Part shown: positions 55,771-64,000 of the stretch, one piece after another
Layout: each line of letters begins with the position of its first letter
Position numbering within the stretch: position 1 is the first letter of the stretch
The notes under the pieces: generated by a model
Told to the model about the DNA's origin: nothing
What the model saw: only the letters and a program-made list of their open reading frames with translations
The model's database searches: none
From: Blastomussa wellsi
Taxonomy: Eukaryota; Cnidaria; Anthozoa; Scleractinia; Plerogyridae
NCBI GenBank assembly: GCA_947652115.1
Contig: OX393565.1
Coordinates: 7,136,021-7,200,020 of the forward strand
Reading direction: 5' to 3'
DNA: 64,000 nt
Program-made: the position numbers and the translations under genes

Positions 55771-56587
55771 TTATCATTGGCACATATCGCGTGAACAAGA
55801 AACTCAGCGGAAATATTTCGACACCGGTTGGCCGCTGATCAACACACTGTTATCCGTGGTTCAATTCTACGTGTTACCATGTCTCCCCCCAGGCCCCCCT
55901 CTGGGCATTTGCCATTTTTTACTTATTTAGCGGTCTATTCCCACCCCGGGCACACAGGAAAAGACAAGTCCCCCTAGGACTCCTCATCGACCACGAGTAC
56001 GTCGTTTTGCGTACAAAATCGAGATAACAATTTCTGTCCAACTGGGAAAAGCAGACGTTTTGTCAAGAAATGATCAGAATTAGACCTTCTAAAAGCGACC
56101 ATGACGTCGTTCGCTTCTCGCGACTTACATTAGTAGCTCGTTATCCAGCGTTATCACTATTTGTTCGTTTCGTTAGGTCATAAGGGCCGACTCGTGGCAC
56201 GTCTGCTCAAGAACTTGAACGCTTTTCTAGACTATACATATTAAACAAGAAAGACCAGATAAATAATGTAAGAAATTTCGAATTATAACTCGCACTTCTC
56301 AAAAGAAAGTAGCGAACAGAGCCATAAATTCTGAAAGGGAAAGAAAAAACTTGCCAATAAAGACTTTTATTTTGAAACATTACTCTTCTCTAAACTTTCG
56401 GCTACAAATTTTATATTCCCTTGACATAGGCAGCGTCCGTTCACGCGGATCGGCAGTATCCCTGGCGAACTACGGCCCGTGTATCGTGTCATCCGTTAAT
56501 AGACGTTCCGCGAACTGAACAACGAGAAATTACTTTCGACTTGCCCACCTCCCGGGACCGCTTCAAACAATTCCCCACCCCTGGGCC
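55771..56587. other. Noncoding stretch
   Basis: No supported exon; mixed short repeats. Confidence 0.4.
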
Positions 56588-56655
56588 CCAGCCCGGGACA
56601 AGTCCCGTCCTTCCGGCCCGGAAGGGCGGGACTTGTCCCGGGGGTTGCCCGGGGG
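56588..56655. repeat. GC-rich palindrome
   Basis: GCCCGGGACAAGTCCCG faces CGGGACTTGTCCCGGG across CCGGCCCGG, itself palindromic, followed by GCCCGGGGG. It is a strong potential hairpin and is far more GC-rich than its surroundings. Confidence 0.9.
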
Positions 56656-56817
56656 ATGGTAACAAGTAAAATTGAACCACGCATTTTTTTTCAATATGTA
56701 GAAAGAAAGGCATTCCGATTTTTCACAGCTGAGCTGGCAACAGCAGAAGAAACTGATCGACTCACGACCCACGTAGATTGGTCAATCTCTTTCGAATTTG
56801 GTAAAGTCTTTAACTTC

Positions 56818-56878
56818 GCATTTACAAGGCAGCTAGGGTTACCCTAGCGCTAGGGTAACCCAAGCTGCCTTGTAAATG
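56818..56878. repeat. 60-bp near-perfect palindrome, core of a foldback element
   Basis: GCATTTACAAGGCAGCT then AGGGTTACCCTAGCGCTAGG is mirrored about the central AGCGCT. Related TAGGGTTACCCTA pieces recur at 57164-57176, 57222-57234 and 57243-57254, so the foldback family may extend to about 57270. Confidence 0.9.
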
Positions 56879-57419
56879 CTCTGCTAGGGACAACTCGCCT
56901 ACCCGAGACAACATTTTACTGGTTTCCAGACCCTTTGAATATTGACCAGAAACGACCATCATGGCGGACCGCCGGGCTAAATTTCGCCGATTCAACTCAG
57001 AAATTACAAGGTAACATAACAGCATTCCTTGACACTGGAATGCAGCAAAAAGAGGCAACATAGACAAGCGAATGGAGGTACTTAGCAAAACTCTTCTCTT
57101 ATCGGCCATTTTGATGCTTGGTAACCACGCAGTTAGCAAGCACACGAAGTTGTCCTGGGCAGTAGGGTTACCCTACCTGTAAATTTTTGCTTGTAAACCC
57201 GGGCTATCTTTAACCCTCTTGCTAGGGTAACCCGGGTACTAAAGTTACCCTACCTCCTTGCAAACAGGGCCTTAATGGAAACACTCGAATAGAGCAAAAA
57301 TCGAGTCAGGGGATAACTACGTAACTTCCGCGCATGCGTTTGTAATCGCAACGTTGAGGTAAGGATTGCGGGCTCCTCTGGTCGCCCATAGTAAAAATAA
57401 GTTTATTTAATCTCGACGT

Positions 57420-57650
57420 ATTTAGCATTGCTGTGCTAATTGGCGACACTGTAAATACCCAAACAATATCGTAAATGAAACAGAAAGTTGTTAAAAATTC
57501 CAACTGACAGGACGCTGACCCGTTGGCTATTTACAAAGCGCGGAGGAGTTGAATTCGGGACCACCAAAGACAAGTCAGTTTAAGTGGCAGGGAGGAGGAC
57601 TCCGGATTACATATCCAGCACCCTAACCACTGGGCCACGCTTGTGTCATC
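57420..57650 (-). mobile_element. tRNA-derived SINE
   Basis: On the minus strand GTGGCCCAGTGGTTAGGGTG (A-box-like) is followed by ATGTAATCCGGAGTCC and, about 40 bp on, a degenerate B-box region GTCCCGAATTCAACTCC. Then comes a body with AACGGGTCAGCGTCCTGTCA. This is the layout of a pol III tRNA-type SINE. The 3' boundary is uncertain. Confidence 0.7.
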
Positions 57651-57812
57651 AATATCGTGTTCTGTTTAAAGCGTTCTTTGCTTTGATTTGTTCTTTCACA
57701 ACCCGTGACATAGATTACGCATGACAGCGTAAACAAAGTGAGATTAACTTCTGAGGTTTTTAAAGTCAGACAGCTGATTCATTTATTGAGGACGTTACAG
57801 TGAAACTGAAGG

Positions 57813-57867
57813 ATGGCTCTGACACGAGTCATATTCGGGTTAATTGTCGTGTCAGCACAAACAAAAG
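57813..57867 (+). CDS. Probable first exon of the lipase-like gene (signal peptide)
   Basis: ATG at 57813 opens MALTRVIFGLIVVSAQTK, a compact signal peptide, ending at AAAAG|GTATCT in phase 1. The exon at 61744 can be joined in phase to give a Cys-rich mature N terminus leading into the lipase exon. The intron would be 3,876 bp and contains a MITE and other repeats. The link depends on phase and on the need of a secreted lipase for a signal peptide. No transcript evidence is available here. Confidence 0.5.
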
Positions 57868-58860
57868 GTATCTTTATGAGAATTTATTATAAAGTTTTAA
57901 CAACATGAATTTCACACCATAATTTAATAGCAATGATTTTATATGAACTGTGTTCGCGAAACATTTGGGTCTTACTGGTCTTAAAACATTTGTAATGGTG
58001 CAGTAAAATTTTTGCTGTCTGCGAGGTTTACATGTCAGTAATCGCCAGCTTTGCAGTTGCAAGCCAGCAGAACACCTCAGCGGCACAAAGATTTAGTATT
58101 TTGCAATTTAGTACTTGAAGTGATAAGATCAGGCATGTTGCTGCCTATTTATGACAAGTGCAAACAAAAGCGGTTTGTGTTTTACAATCAAAATGAATGT
58201 CGCAAGTTTACGTGAAAACCTGTTGAAAAATCTCGTGAATACAGCCAAAACAGTTCACCGAACTTGTATTTTTACCCCAAAACATGTTTATATTAGCCTT
58301 GCTACGATTTTAGTGCACGAAAAATATCTGTTAACAAATACCAGTACGTGTTTTTGAACTAAACGTAATCTAATGTTATCCTAAAGATAAACGAGAGGAG
58401 TAGTGGATATAATTAGTGATATTATATGTAACTTATTGTAAGAATTAAACGTTCTCTGGTTTAGAATTTGCTTTAAAAATAAGTTTTCGGCTGCCAGCGA
58501 AAAGCCTTTAACTTTATATAACTTGTTATCAAATTAATATAACTTGTTATCAAAGACACTGAATGTAATACAGTACATAAATCGCGTTTGGAGCTTGATA
58601 ACGAAAATGCAACAAGACTCGATAACTTCAGCGATTTTTAACTGTTGGAGATAATCGAAACGTCTTACTTTTTATTTACTTTTAGTTTTATTTATCGTCA
58701 TCCTACGCCGATTCATGCATTTACAGCCAATATGAATCTTCAAAACAACAGCAGACTGAAGTCTGACAGCCCTTACCAAAGGGTCCTAGTCTTGTACGTT
58801 TCGTCATTAGGCAAATAGAAAACCCCAGAAAACACAGCAATAACAACTTATTGTTCGTAG

Positions 58861-59106
58861 ATGCCTCACTTGACTCTTACCAAACGTAAAGTTAAAAATG
58901 GTGGGAACTCAAAACAAGTGAACCAACCAGGAACACGAGATGAAATTTACAAGGTAAACCAAGCGGGAATTCAAAATGAAATGTACAAGTTAAGCCAATC
59001 GGGATCTCAAAATGAAACGAACAAGTCAATAAACCAAGCGGGAACTCAAAATGAAACGTACGGATTATCAAGATCGCGGCTTACTTTGTGGTATTTGGCA
59101 TTTTAG
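58861..59106 (+). CDS. Open frame with NQAGxQNExYK repeats
   Basis: The 81-codon frame contains four to five imperfect 12-14-residue repeats (VNQPGTRDEIYK, VNQAGIQNEMYK, LSQSGSQNETNK, INQAGTQNETYG). They come from a tandem DNA repeat of about 39 bp. It lies inside the predicted lipase intron and is preceded by an AG acceptor-like site. It does not fit the lipase phase. It may be a separate gene fragment or simply a coding-looking minisatellite. Confidence 0.25.
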   Translation: MPHLTLTKRKVKNGGNSKQVNQPGTRDEIYKVNQAGIQNEMYKLSQSGSQNETNKSINQAGTQNETYGLSRSRLTLWYLAF

Positions 59107-59456
59107 GTTTCCACTCATGAATCGCGCACTTGAAATTCCACAGAATATAAATTATCCGATTGCCTTTGGCAGCTAGCGCACTTTAAAAAAACGTCTTTAT
59201 GAAAGTTAATATTAGCAATTTCAGCCAAATCGTAATATTTAAAACAATATTGCGCATAATTTAGAAAAGCTGAGTTATTTTCAGTCAAATTTAGTGATTT
59301 GGTGATCGACGATAGGCTTCCGTCAATCAAAATATTACGAAAACCATCGATCCGTGGAATGGACCCGAATTTTCATATTACTGCTCCCAACCCTGGCGTG
59401 CATCGTCTCTTTGTCGCCACTGTTGTTGACTTGAACCGAACTGGAAGAATTATCTC

Positions 59457-59627
59457 AATAGACCAATTCCGATACATTAATATTCTAACTTGTCGCCGAG
59501 GCTTCGGGGAATGAACAATAGATTTTTCATCGAGGCTTAGGGATAAATAAATAATTTCTTTTGTTTTATTCCCCCAAGCCTCGTCGCCATGTTAGAATTT
59601 TAATATATCGGTATTGGTCTATTAAAT
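59457..59627. mobile_element. MITE of about 170 bp
   Basis: AATAGACCAATTCCGATACA, TTCTAAC and GTCGCCGAGGCTTCGGGG at the left are mirrored by CCCCCAAGCCTCGTCGCC, GTTAGAA and TATCGGTATTGGTCTATT at the right. The inverted arms are about 50 bp. No clear target duplication. Confidence 0.85.
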
Positions 59628-59639
59628 ATGTTAGGGCAG

Positions 59640-61743
59640 GGGGCCAGGGTCGGACCGAGGCCGGAGTCGGGGTCGGAGTTTACTTTTTTATATATTTATA
59701 TTTTTGTTAACATTCTCTTTATTTTATTTTGAATTTTTTTTTACAAATCATATTTGACTTTTCCAATACAACTAGAATTGCGGAAGTGAATTAAAATGAG
59801 AAAATTAAAGCTAACAAAATCCATGACATTTTCAAGTCCGAGGTCACAGTTTTTTTTTTAAATATAATTTTTATTTATTTTTTGGGGCAAGAAATCATAA
59901 AGTGTTTGAAAATCTTTGTTTATGCGCGCATCCAGTTGAGCCGAGCGGCGAAAATCATTTTGTTTGTAGTATGCACTTCATACATGTACTGCCAAAAACG
60001 ATTTTACTACAATGAACCATACTCGCCGAAACTTTAAAAAAAAAATTTAAAAGCAAAAATGTAGCACCAAAACAGATTATTTAAAAATCTGGATAAAAGC
60101 AAGTCTTATCCATGGAAATACTTTGAACTAAAAATCGATTGCGGCTTGTGTCGATATTTTTCACTTCTCGTTATCTGAATGAAAAGCACTTCAAGACACA
60201 TTTTCTAGCTACAGACATTTGCATTTAACAAATTTATACTCATTTCTTTGATTCTAACAGCATTTATTTCGATAGACAGTTAGCGAATTTTGAAAGAGAA
60301 ACTGAGGGAACTTTCTGTACGTTTGTAATAAGTCTTATAACCGCTTTCGTACGGCAAAACATACTGCGAAGATTAATTTCGCTGTTGTTTATTAAGACAC
60401 ATCTTCTTGAATGGTAGAAAATGGAGTTCGGCTTTGGCAAAAAGTAGCACAGAAACACGACGTTTCAAATGCTAACGGGAGTCCGAAAACCGGCGACTTG
60501 CAGTGAATCACAACTGGCATGGAAATCAGTGCGTACGAAAAAAGAAAAAAAAACAAGGATCGACAAACGGCCGTAAACTATAACTTGATTCTGTAAATAA
60601 AGAAAATGAATACCCGCCTTTTGGAGAACTTTGAGGCCTTAAATTCCACTGCTAATTTTTCCTTTCATTTACAAAGGTTGGTGAGGAACTACATCGATTT
60701 TTTAGTGAGCTAAAGTCGCCGCAAGATTTTCGCACCAATTGCCGTGAGCGGTCCGGATGAGAAAATTCCGCCCGCTCCAGGAACCAATCAGATTGCGGGA
60801 TTTGTTCAAGTCCGCCCGCTCACGCACTGAGAAAAAAATAAGACAGTATTACGACCGTCTCTCAAAAAGCAGCATTAAAGAGGATTATGCTGTGATGATA
60901 TGCGTTGACTCTCGCGCTAGCGTGATATAAATTTGCTACACCGTGCTGACGAGCCCACAAAAGGACGGAACAGCTTTCACCAGTTGCAACCCTGCTTTAA
61001 CGGCTCTTGTCGTGTTAGCGGCTCTACTTTTACATGTAGTGTCAGCGACGCAAAATTGCCTTTTTGTAGTCCATCAAATTTATGGTTTTTTGGGCTTATT
61101 TTTCTCATTTTACATGATTTTCGCATTTCTGGTTGTATTGGGAAAGTCAAGGATTAAAAAATAAATATTAAAAAGAAATAAAAAGTAACGCCTGACCGCT
61201 ACCCCGACCCCTACCCGAGCCTCTACCCCTCCCCCGAGTAGGCGTTTTACCTACACCCCAAAATGTTTTTTTTTTCACAGCAACGTAAAATTACGACCAA
61301 ACTTTAGACACATTCACTTAAAGGAAATAGAAAACATTTATTTTAACCGAACTTTCCGTGAATTCCTCTTCTATGGACCGTTTATTCAACGCATTTTTCA
61401 GCGAAGACACCAATCTAATTACAAAATTGTACGCTGTATGCAACAAAGCGGTTGTTGGAATTAACAGACGAAAGTAGGTGGGGTAGTGAAACAAAGTGAG
61501 AGGGGAAGCAAGGTAAAAATTCAGGCCCGTTCCGCGGATCGGTGCTTTTCATATGGAAAGACGCCGTTGATTAAGCAAACGCTGTCCATATAAGGTCATT
61601 GAAACGGTTTGATGGACTGAAGCCTATCTCGATTGGTCACGCAACGCTGGTTTTAGTGGTGAGGTAACTTCATTCCAGATTTATTAAAATAATGTTCGCT
61701 ATAATTACACACATTTTTTATCAAGTTTTACTTTAACTTTTAG
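59640..61743. other. Intronic or intergenic repeats, no supported gene
   Basis: It contains GGTCGG-rich sequence (59645-59690), GTCCGCCCGCTC inverted copies (60765-60825) and short pyrimidine-rich tracts near 61190-61260. A plus frame near 60980-61050 has an EGF-like cysteine spacing but is too short to call. Confidence 0.4.
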
Positions 61744-61782
61744 AGAAATGTCAAAATTGCACCGAGCGATGCCTCGCGTACG
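61744..61782 (+). CDS. Probable second exon of the lipase-like gene
   Basis: An acceptor (TTTAACTTTTAG) is followed by 39 bases that, in phase 1 after the first exon, code for EKCQNCTERCLAY. The donor consistent with the next exon is CG|GTATGG. A stronger donor five bases later (ATG|GTAAGT) would break the frame with the first exon but could be used from an ATG at 61749. The Cys-rich peptide next to VCYGKYGC supports the first option. Confidence 0.4.
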
Positions 61783-61973
61783 GTATGGTAAGTTCGATCT
61801 GTTTTGCGATCTGCCAAAGAGAACGTTAATGAAAACTACCAGTTTCCGAAGCTTGATATATGCGCATCCAACCAAGAAATAAGGTAATAGAAAGGAGTTG
61901 GCTGTTTATAAAGTCGCAAGTCAGTTGAGGAGTATGCTCAATAAACGTTGTGATTATTTTTGTTTCCTGTAAG

Positions 61974-62201
61974 CAAACCAAGTATGCTATGGAAAGTACG
62001 GCTGCTTTAGCGACAGCTTGTTGCCAAGCATCTTCGTAAGGTTGCCACAGAAACCATCTGCTGTTGGGACGACGTTTCATCTCTTCAACAGGGTCTCTCC
62101 CCATTCCTCCTCGATCATTAATGATCACAACAACAATACGCTCAGAGCCTCCGATTTCAAAATCTCAAGACGAACGGTTCTTGTGATTCATGGATTTACA
62201 G
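61974..62201 (+). CDS. Pancreatic-lipase-like exon, N-terminal catalytic domain
   Basis: After TTTCCTGTAAG the frame reads NQVCYGKYGCFSDS, the N-terminal disulphide motif of pancreatic lipases (VCYxxxGCFSD). LPQKPSAVGTTFHLFNRVSP, NTLRASDFKISRRTVLVIHGFTG follows, matching the family's LxxSPxxIxTxFxLYT and ASNFxxxRKTRFIIHGF segments. HGF is the oxyanion-hole strand. The exon ends at TTTACAG|GCAAGA, so the intron would start with GC, a rare but accepted donor. The exons with the catalytic GHSLG serine, Asp and His are not in the window. The enzyme would be a secreted triacylglycerol or phospholipid hydrolase. Confidence 0.8.
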
Positions 62202-63226
62202 GCAAGAATTTAATTTTTTTTATATTCCAGCTGTTGACTACTTTTTATTCAATTAATGAAGAATTTGAAATGTAAATAGTTGGAATTAATCACCACCATA
62301 GAAAACCATAACAGAGACGGTGTTTGAAAATTTTGTTAGCCTAGTTTTTGGCCATTATTTCATCGATTTCTCCTTGGGTTGATTTTGTTCAACGGAGAAG
62401 ATATTTCACCACATTTCCTAGCACCAAGAAGAGAATTAGCTGATATCAAGGGAAATTAAGGAATGGGTTGACAGCTGTTTCCATCTAAAAAGTGAGGGAT
62501 GGTCTATTTTCTGAGGCTTTTTGCTTGAGAACATAATTGTGGTTGACAAACAGGCCCCGAAAGTGATCAGTTTTGATATGCCAAAGGTATGCAAATTAGG
62601 TCACGTGACTTGGTAGGGCCAAAATCTTCAAACGAAAATTGGAACAGTTTATAGTATAGTGATTCAACTGAACTGGTGCAAGACAAGTCCTAATAGCAAC
62701 AGGAAGAAAACTGCACTTGGTAATTATTGAATATCTGATAAATTTTAAAATAAACGGGTTTTTATATTAGTACCCTGTCCCCTGTGATTTGCCTTTTTAA
62801 ACATTTCCTTCAAAATATATTTTTAAAACATCTCTAAGGACGGAAACGATAAACCTAGTTGTTTTAAGGTAGTAAGAGAAAAGTGTTCCCATTTTAGGTA
62901 ACATAGTTTTTGTCCTTGAGCGGTCACGTGGCCTAATTTGCATATTTAAGACGTGCCAAGTTGATACTCTATTGGCCTAGCCAAGTTTCAAGCTGTTTAC
63001 ACCTAAAGCTTCAAAAGATACACTGGGTCAGTAATCTGTGGTCCATGCATTAAGGTGCTTTCCATTTACCCAAACATTTCGGCCATTTCGCTAAGAATTC
63101 AAATAAAATGGCTCGTTTCGACCGGAATATTCGAGACCATCTCTGGAGGGGGTCCACTTTGATCGGTCAGGCCGATCGGACCGAAATTTGCCGTTCCATT
63201 TTCACAAACTGGTTAGTTAACACACT
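62202..63226. other. Lipase intron or intergenic sequence
   Basis: No further lipase exon is visible. Inverted blocks ATGCAAATTAGGTCACGTGA (62589) and TCACGTGGCCTAATTTGCAT (62924) lie 315 bp apart. Confidence 0.4.
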
Positions 63227-63419
63227 TGTGGCGTCCCAAGACTGTTGTGTGACATAAGTTGTGTGACATTAGTTCCAAGACTCCCTTAGAGTGGGTTTCC
63301 TTTATTACATGTATTGCATGATATCTGAGAACACACGTGTCCTGCTCGGCTCGAGCGAGAGAGAGTTCGAAGTAAAGTCTATGTTGTTGCGTTATATTAG
63401 TGTACTCTTTTTGGCACTA
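63227..63419 (+). mobile_element. 5' LTR of a Gypsy-like retrotransposon
   Basis: It begins TGTGGCGTCCCAAGACTG and ends around TTTTTGGCACTAA, just before a TTGGTGACCCCGACGA primer-binding-site-like sequence (63421-63436). Its length is about 190 bp. The 3' LTR is outside the window, so the boundaries are not confirmed by comparison. Confidence 0.65.
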
Positions 63420-63443
63420 AATTGGTGACCCCGACGAGAAAGA

Positions 63444-64000
63444 ATGCCCGACGAAGCGATCACCACAAATGCAGTTTCTCTCAAGTTACCGGACTTCTGG
63501 CCGTCCGACCCAGAGCTTTGGTTCGCTCAAGCCGAAGCTCTGTTCACAGCACAAAACATCACACAAGAAAAGACGAAATTTGCCCATGTCGTTCGCGTTC
63601 TTCCAGCACAATACACTTCTGAAGTGCGTGACATAATCCTGCGGCCGCCAGAAGAACCGTACACAGCGATTAAAGAGGAATTGCAAAAGCGTGTTTGCCC
63701 GACAAAAACGTCAACAGTTACATCAACTTCTGCATGTTGAGGATCTCGGTGACAGAAAACCCTCGCAGCTGTTACGACACATGTTGAAACTCCGAGGTGG
63801 TACTGCCGCTGAATCCGACAAAGATGAAATTTTCCGTGAGCTTTTCCTTCAGAAGCTTCCCGTCACCGTTCGCACCGCTCTAGCGATTCACAAAACTACC
63901 AGCCTCAGTGATATAGCCGAAATCGCCGACAACATGGTCGAAGTCCAGGGTCCACAAGGGCAAATTAGCGCCTCGGAGATCCAGCAACGAGAAAATTCAG
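63444..64000 (+). pseudogene. Gypsy-like gag, frameshifted, runs off the window
   Basis: ATG at 63444, 20 bases after the start of the primer-binding region, opens MPDEAITTNAVSLKLPDFWP with SDPELWFAQAEALFTAQNI. This is the capsid start typical of invertebrate Gypsy/Ty3 gag. The frame shifts within the CCC run at 63698-63700, after which a second plus frame carries the rest of the capsid-like region (QLLHVEDLGDRKPSQLLRHM, LFLQKLP) to the window end. One extra base is enough to explain the break. The gag packages the element RNA. Pol lies beyond the window. Confidence 0.85.

Noticed and set aside
57590..57650. A tRNA gene
   Set aside because: The A-box-like part is present, but the anticodon arm and B box are degenerate and a long non-tRNA body follows; it is a SINE.
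60933..61164. EGF-like motif (PCFNGSCRVSGSTFTC) or a hydrophobic membrane protein in the overlapping frame
   Set aside because: Only part of one domain is present, two frames compete and no good donor follows; kept only as a possible exon remnant.

Overview
The window looks like a gene-poor, transposon-saturated stretch of an animal nuclear genome. Interrupted genes with GT-AG introns, non-LTR, LTR and DIRS-like retroelements, several DNA transposons with cnidarian-type protein families, and an AT-rich noncoding background all fit an anthozoan cnidarian, most likely a stony coral. That assignment rests on recognising protein and repeat families by eye, not on a database search.

1-18 kb (all main genes on the minus strand). 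Two members of one multi-domain family are interleaved. Gene A (14431 to 6498) encodes zinc-binding modules, a large middle region, a FEN/XPG-like (PIN-fold) nuclease domain and a C-terminal CXC (tesmin/TSO1-type) domain. Gene B is its broken paralogue. Its first exons are at 17820-16185 and its next exon starts at 5606, with compatible phase, so gene A sits inside a 10.6-kb intron of gene B. Gene A is itself split by a complete PIF/Harbinger transposon (10288-13484) with a 3-bp target duplication; skipping the element restores the reading frame exactly. The 3' half of gene B is replaced by a DIRS-like retroelement (about 575-5215: Pro/Gln-rich gag exon, CCHC gag exon, RT-RNase H) whose RT frame runs in frame into the last part of gene B.

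18-29 kb. An 18220-20839 element has 38-40-bp inverted ends, a 5-bp TTCAT duplication and an exon resembling the N-terminal zinc motif of RAG1. A second element at 22992-29131 has long G-rich inverted ends and a TAA duplication. It carries a multi-exon minus-strand gene with a possible DDE core, a homeodomain-like segment and a PHD finger, broken by several frameshifts.

29-41 kb. A small secreted Cys-containing protein (29756-30082) is followed by a large direct segmental duplication (copy 1 about 31021-34035, copy 2 about 34576-40957). Copy 2 carries several insertions that copy 1 lacks, which gives natural empty sites, including a TA-duplicating MITE. A CRE/TATA promoter-like module is duplicated with it.

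41-58 kb. LINE tails and a 5'-truncated non-LTR RT (42929-43908) come first. A complete Ginger-type transposon (45866-52125) follows, with an integrase-like DDE domain, a Ulp1-type protease, an OTU protease and a zinc ribbon. A paralogous empty site lies at 54705-54782. Beyond it is a dense mosaic of palindromic and duplicated short repeats and a tRNA-derived SINE.

57.8-64 kb. The 5' exons of a pancreatic-lipase-like secreted enzyme lie on the plus strand, the clearest candidate for an ordinary host gene here. The 5' LTR and gag of a Gypsy-like retrotransposon run off the right edge. I found no rRNA, CRISPR or prokaryotic operon signals.
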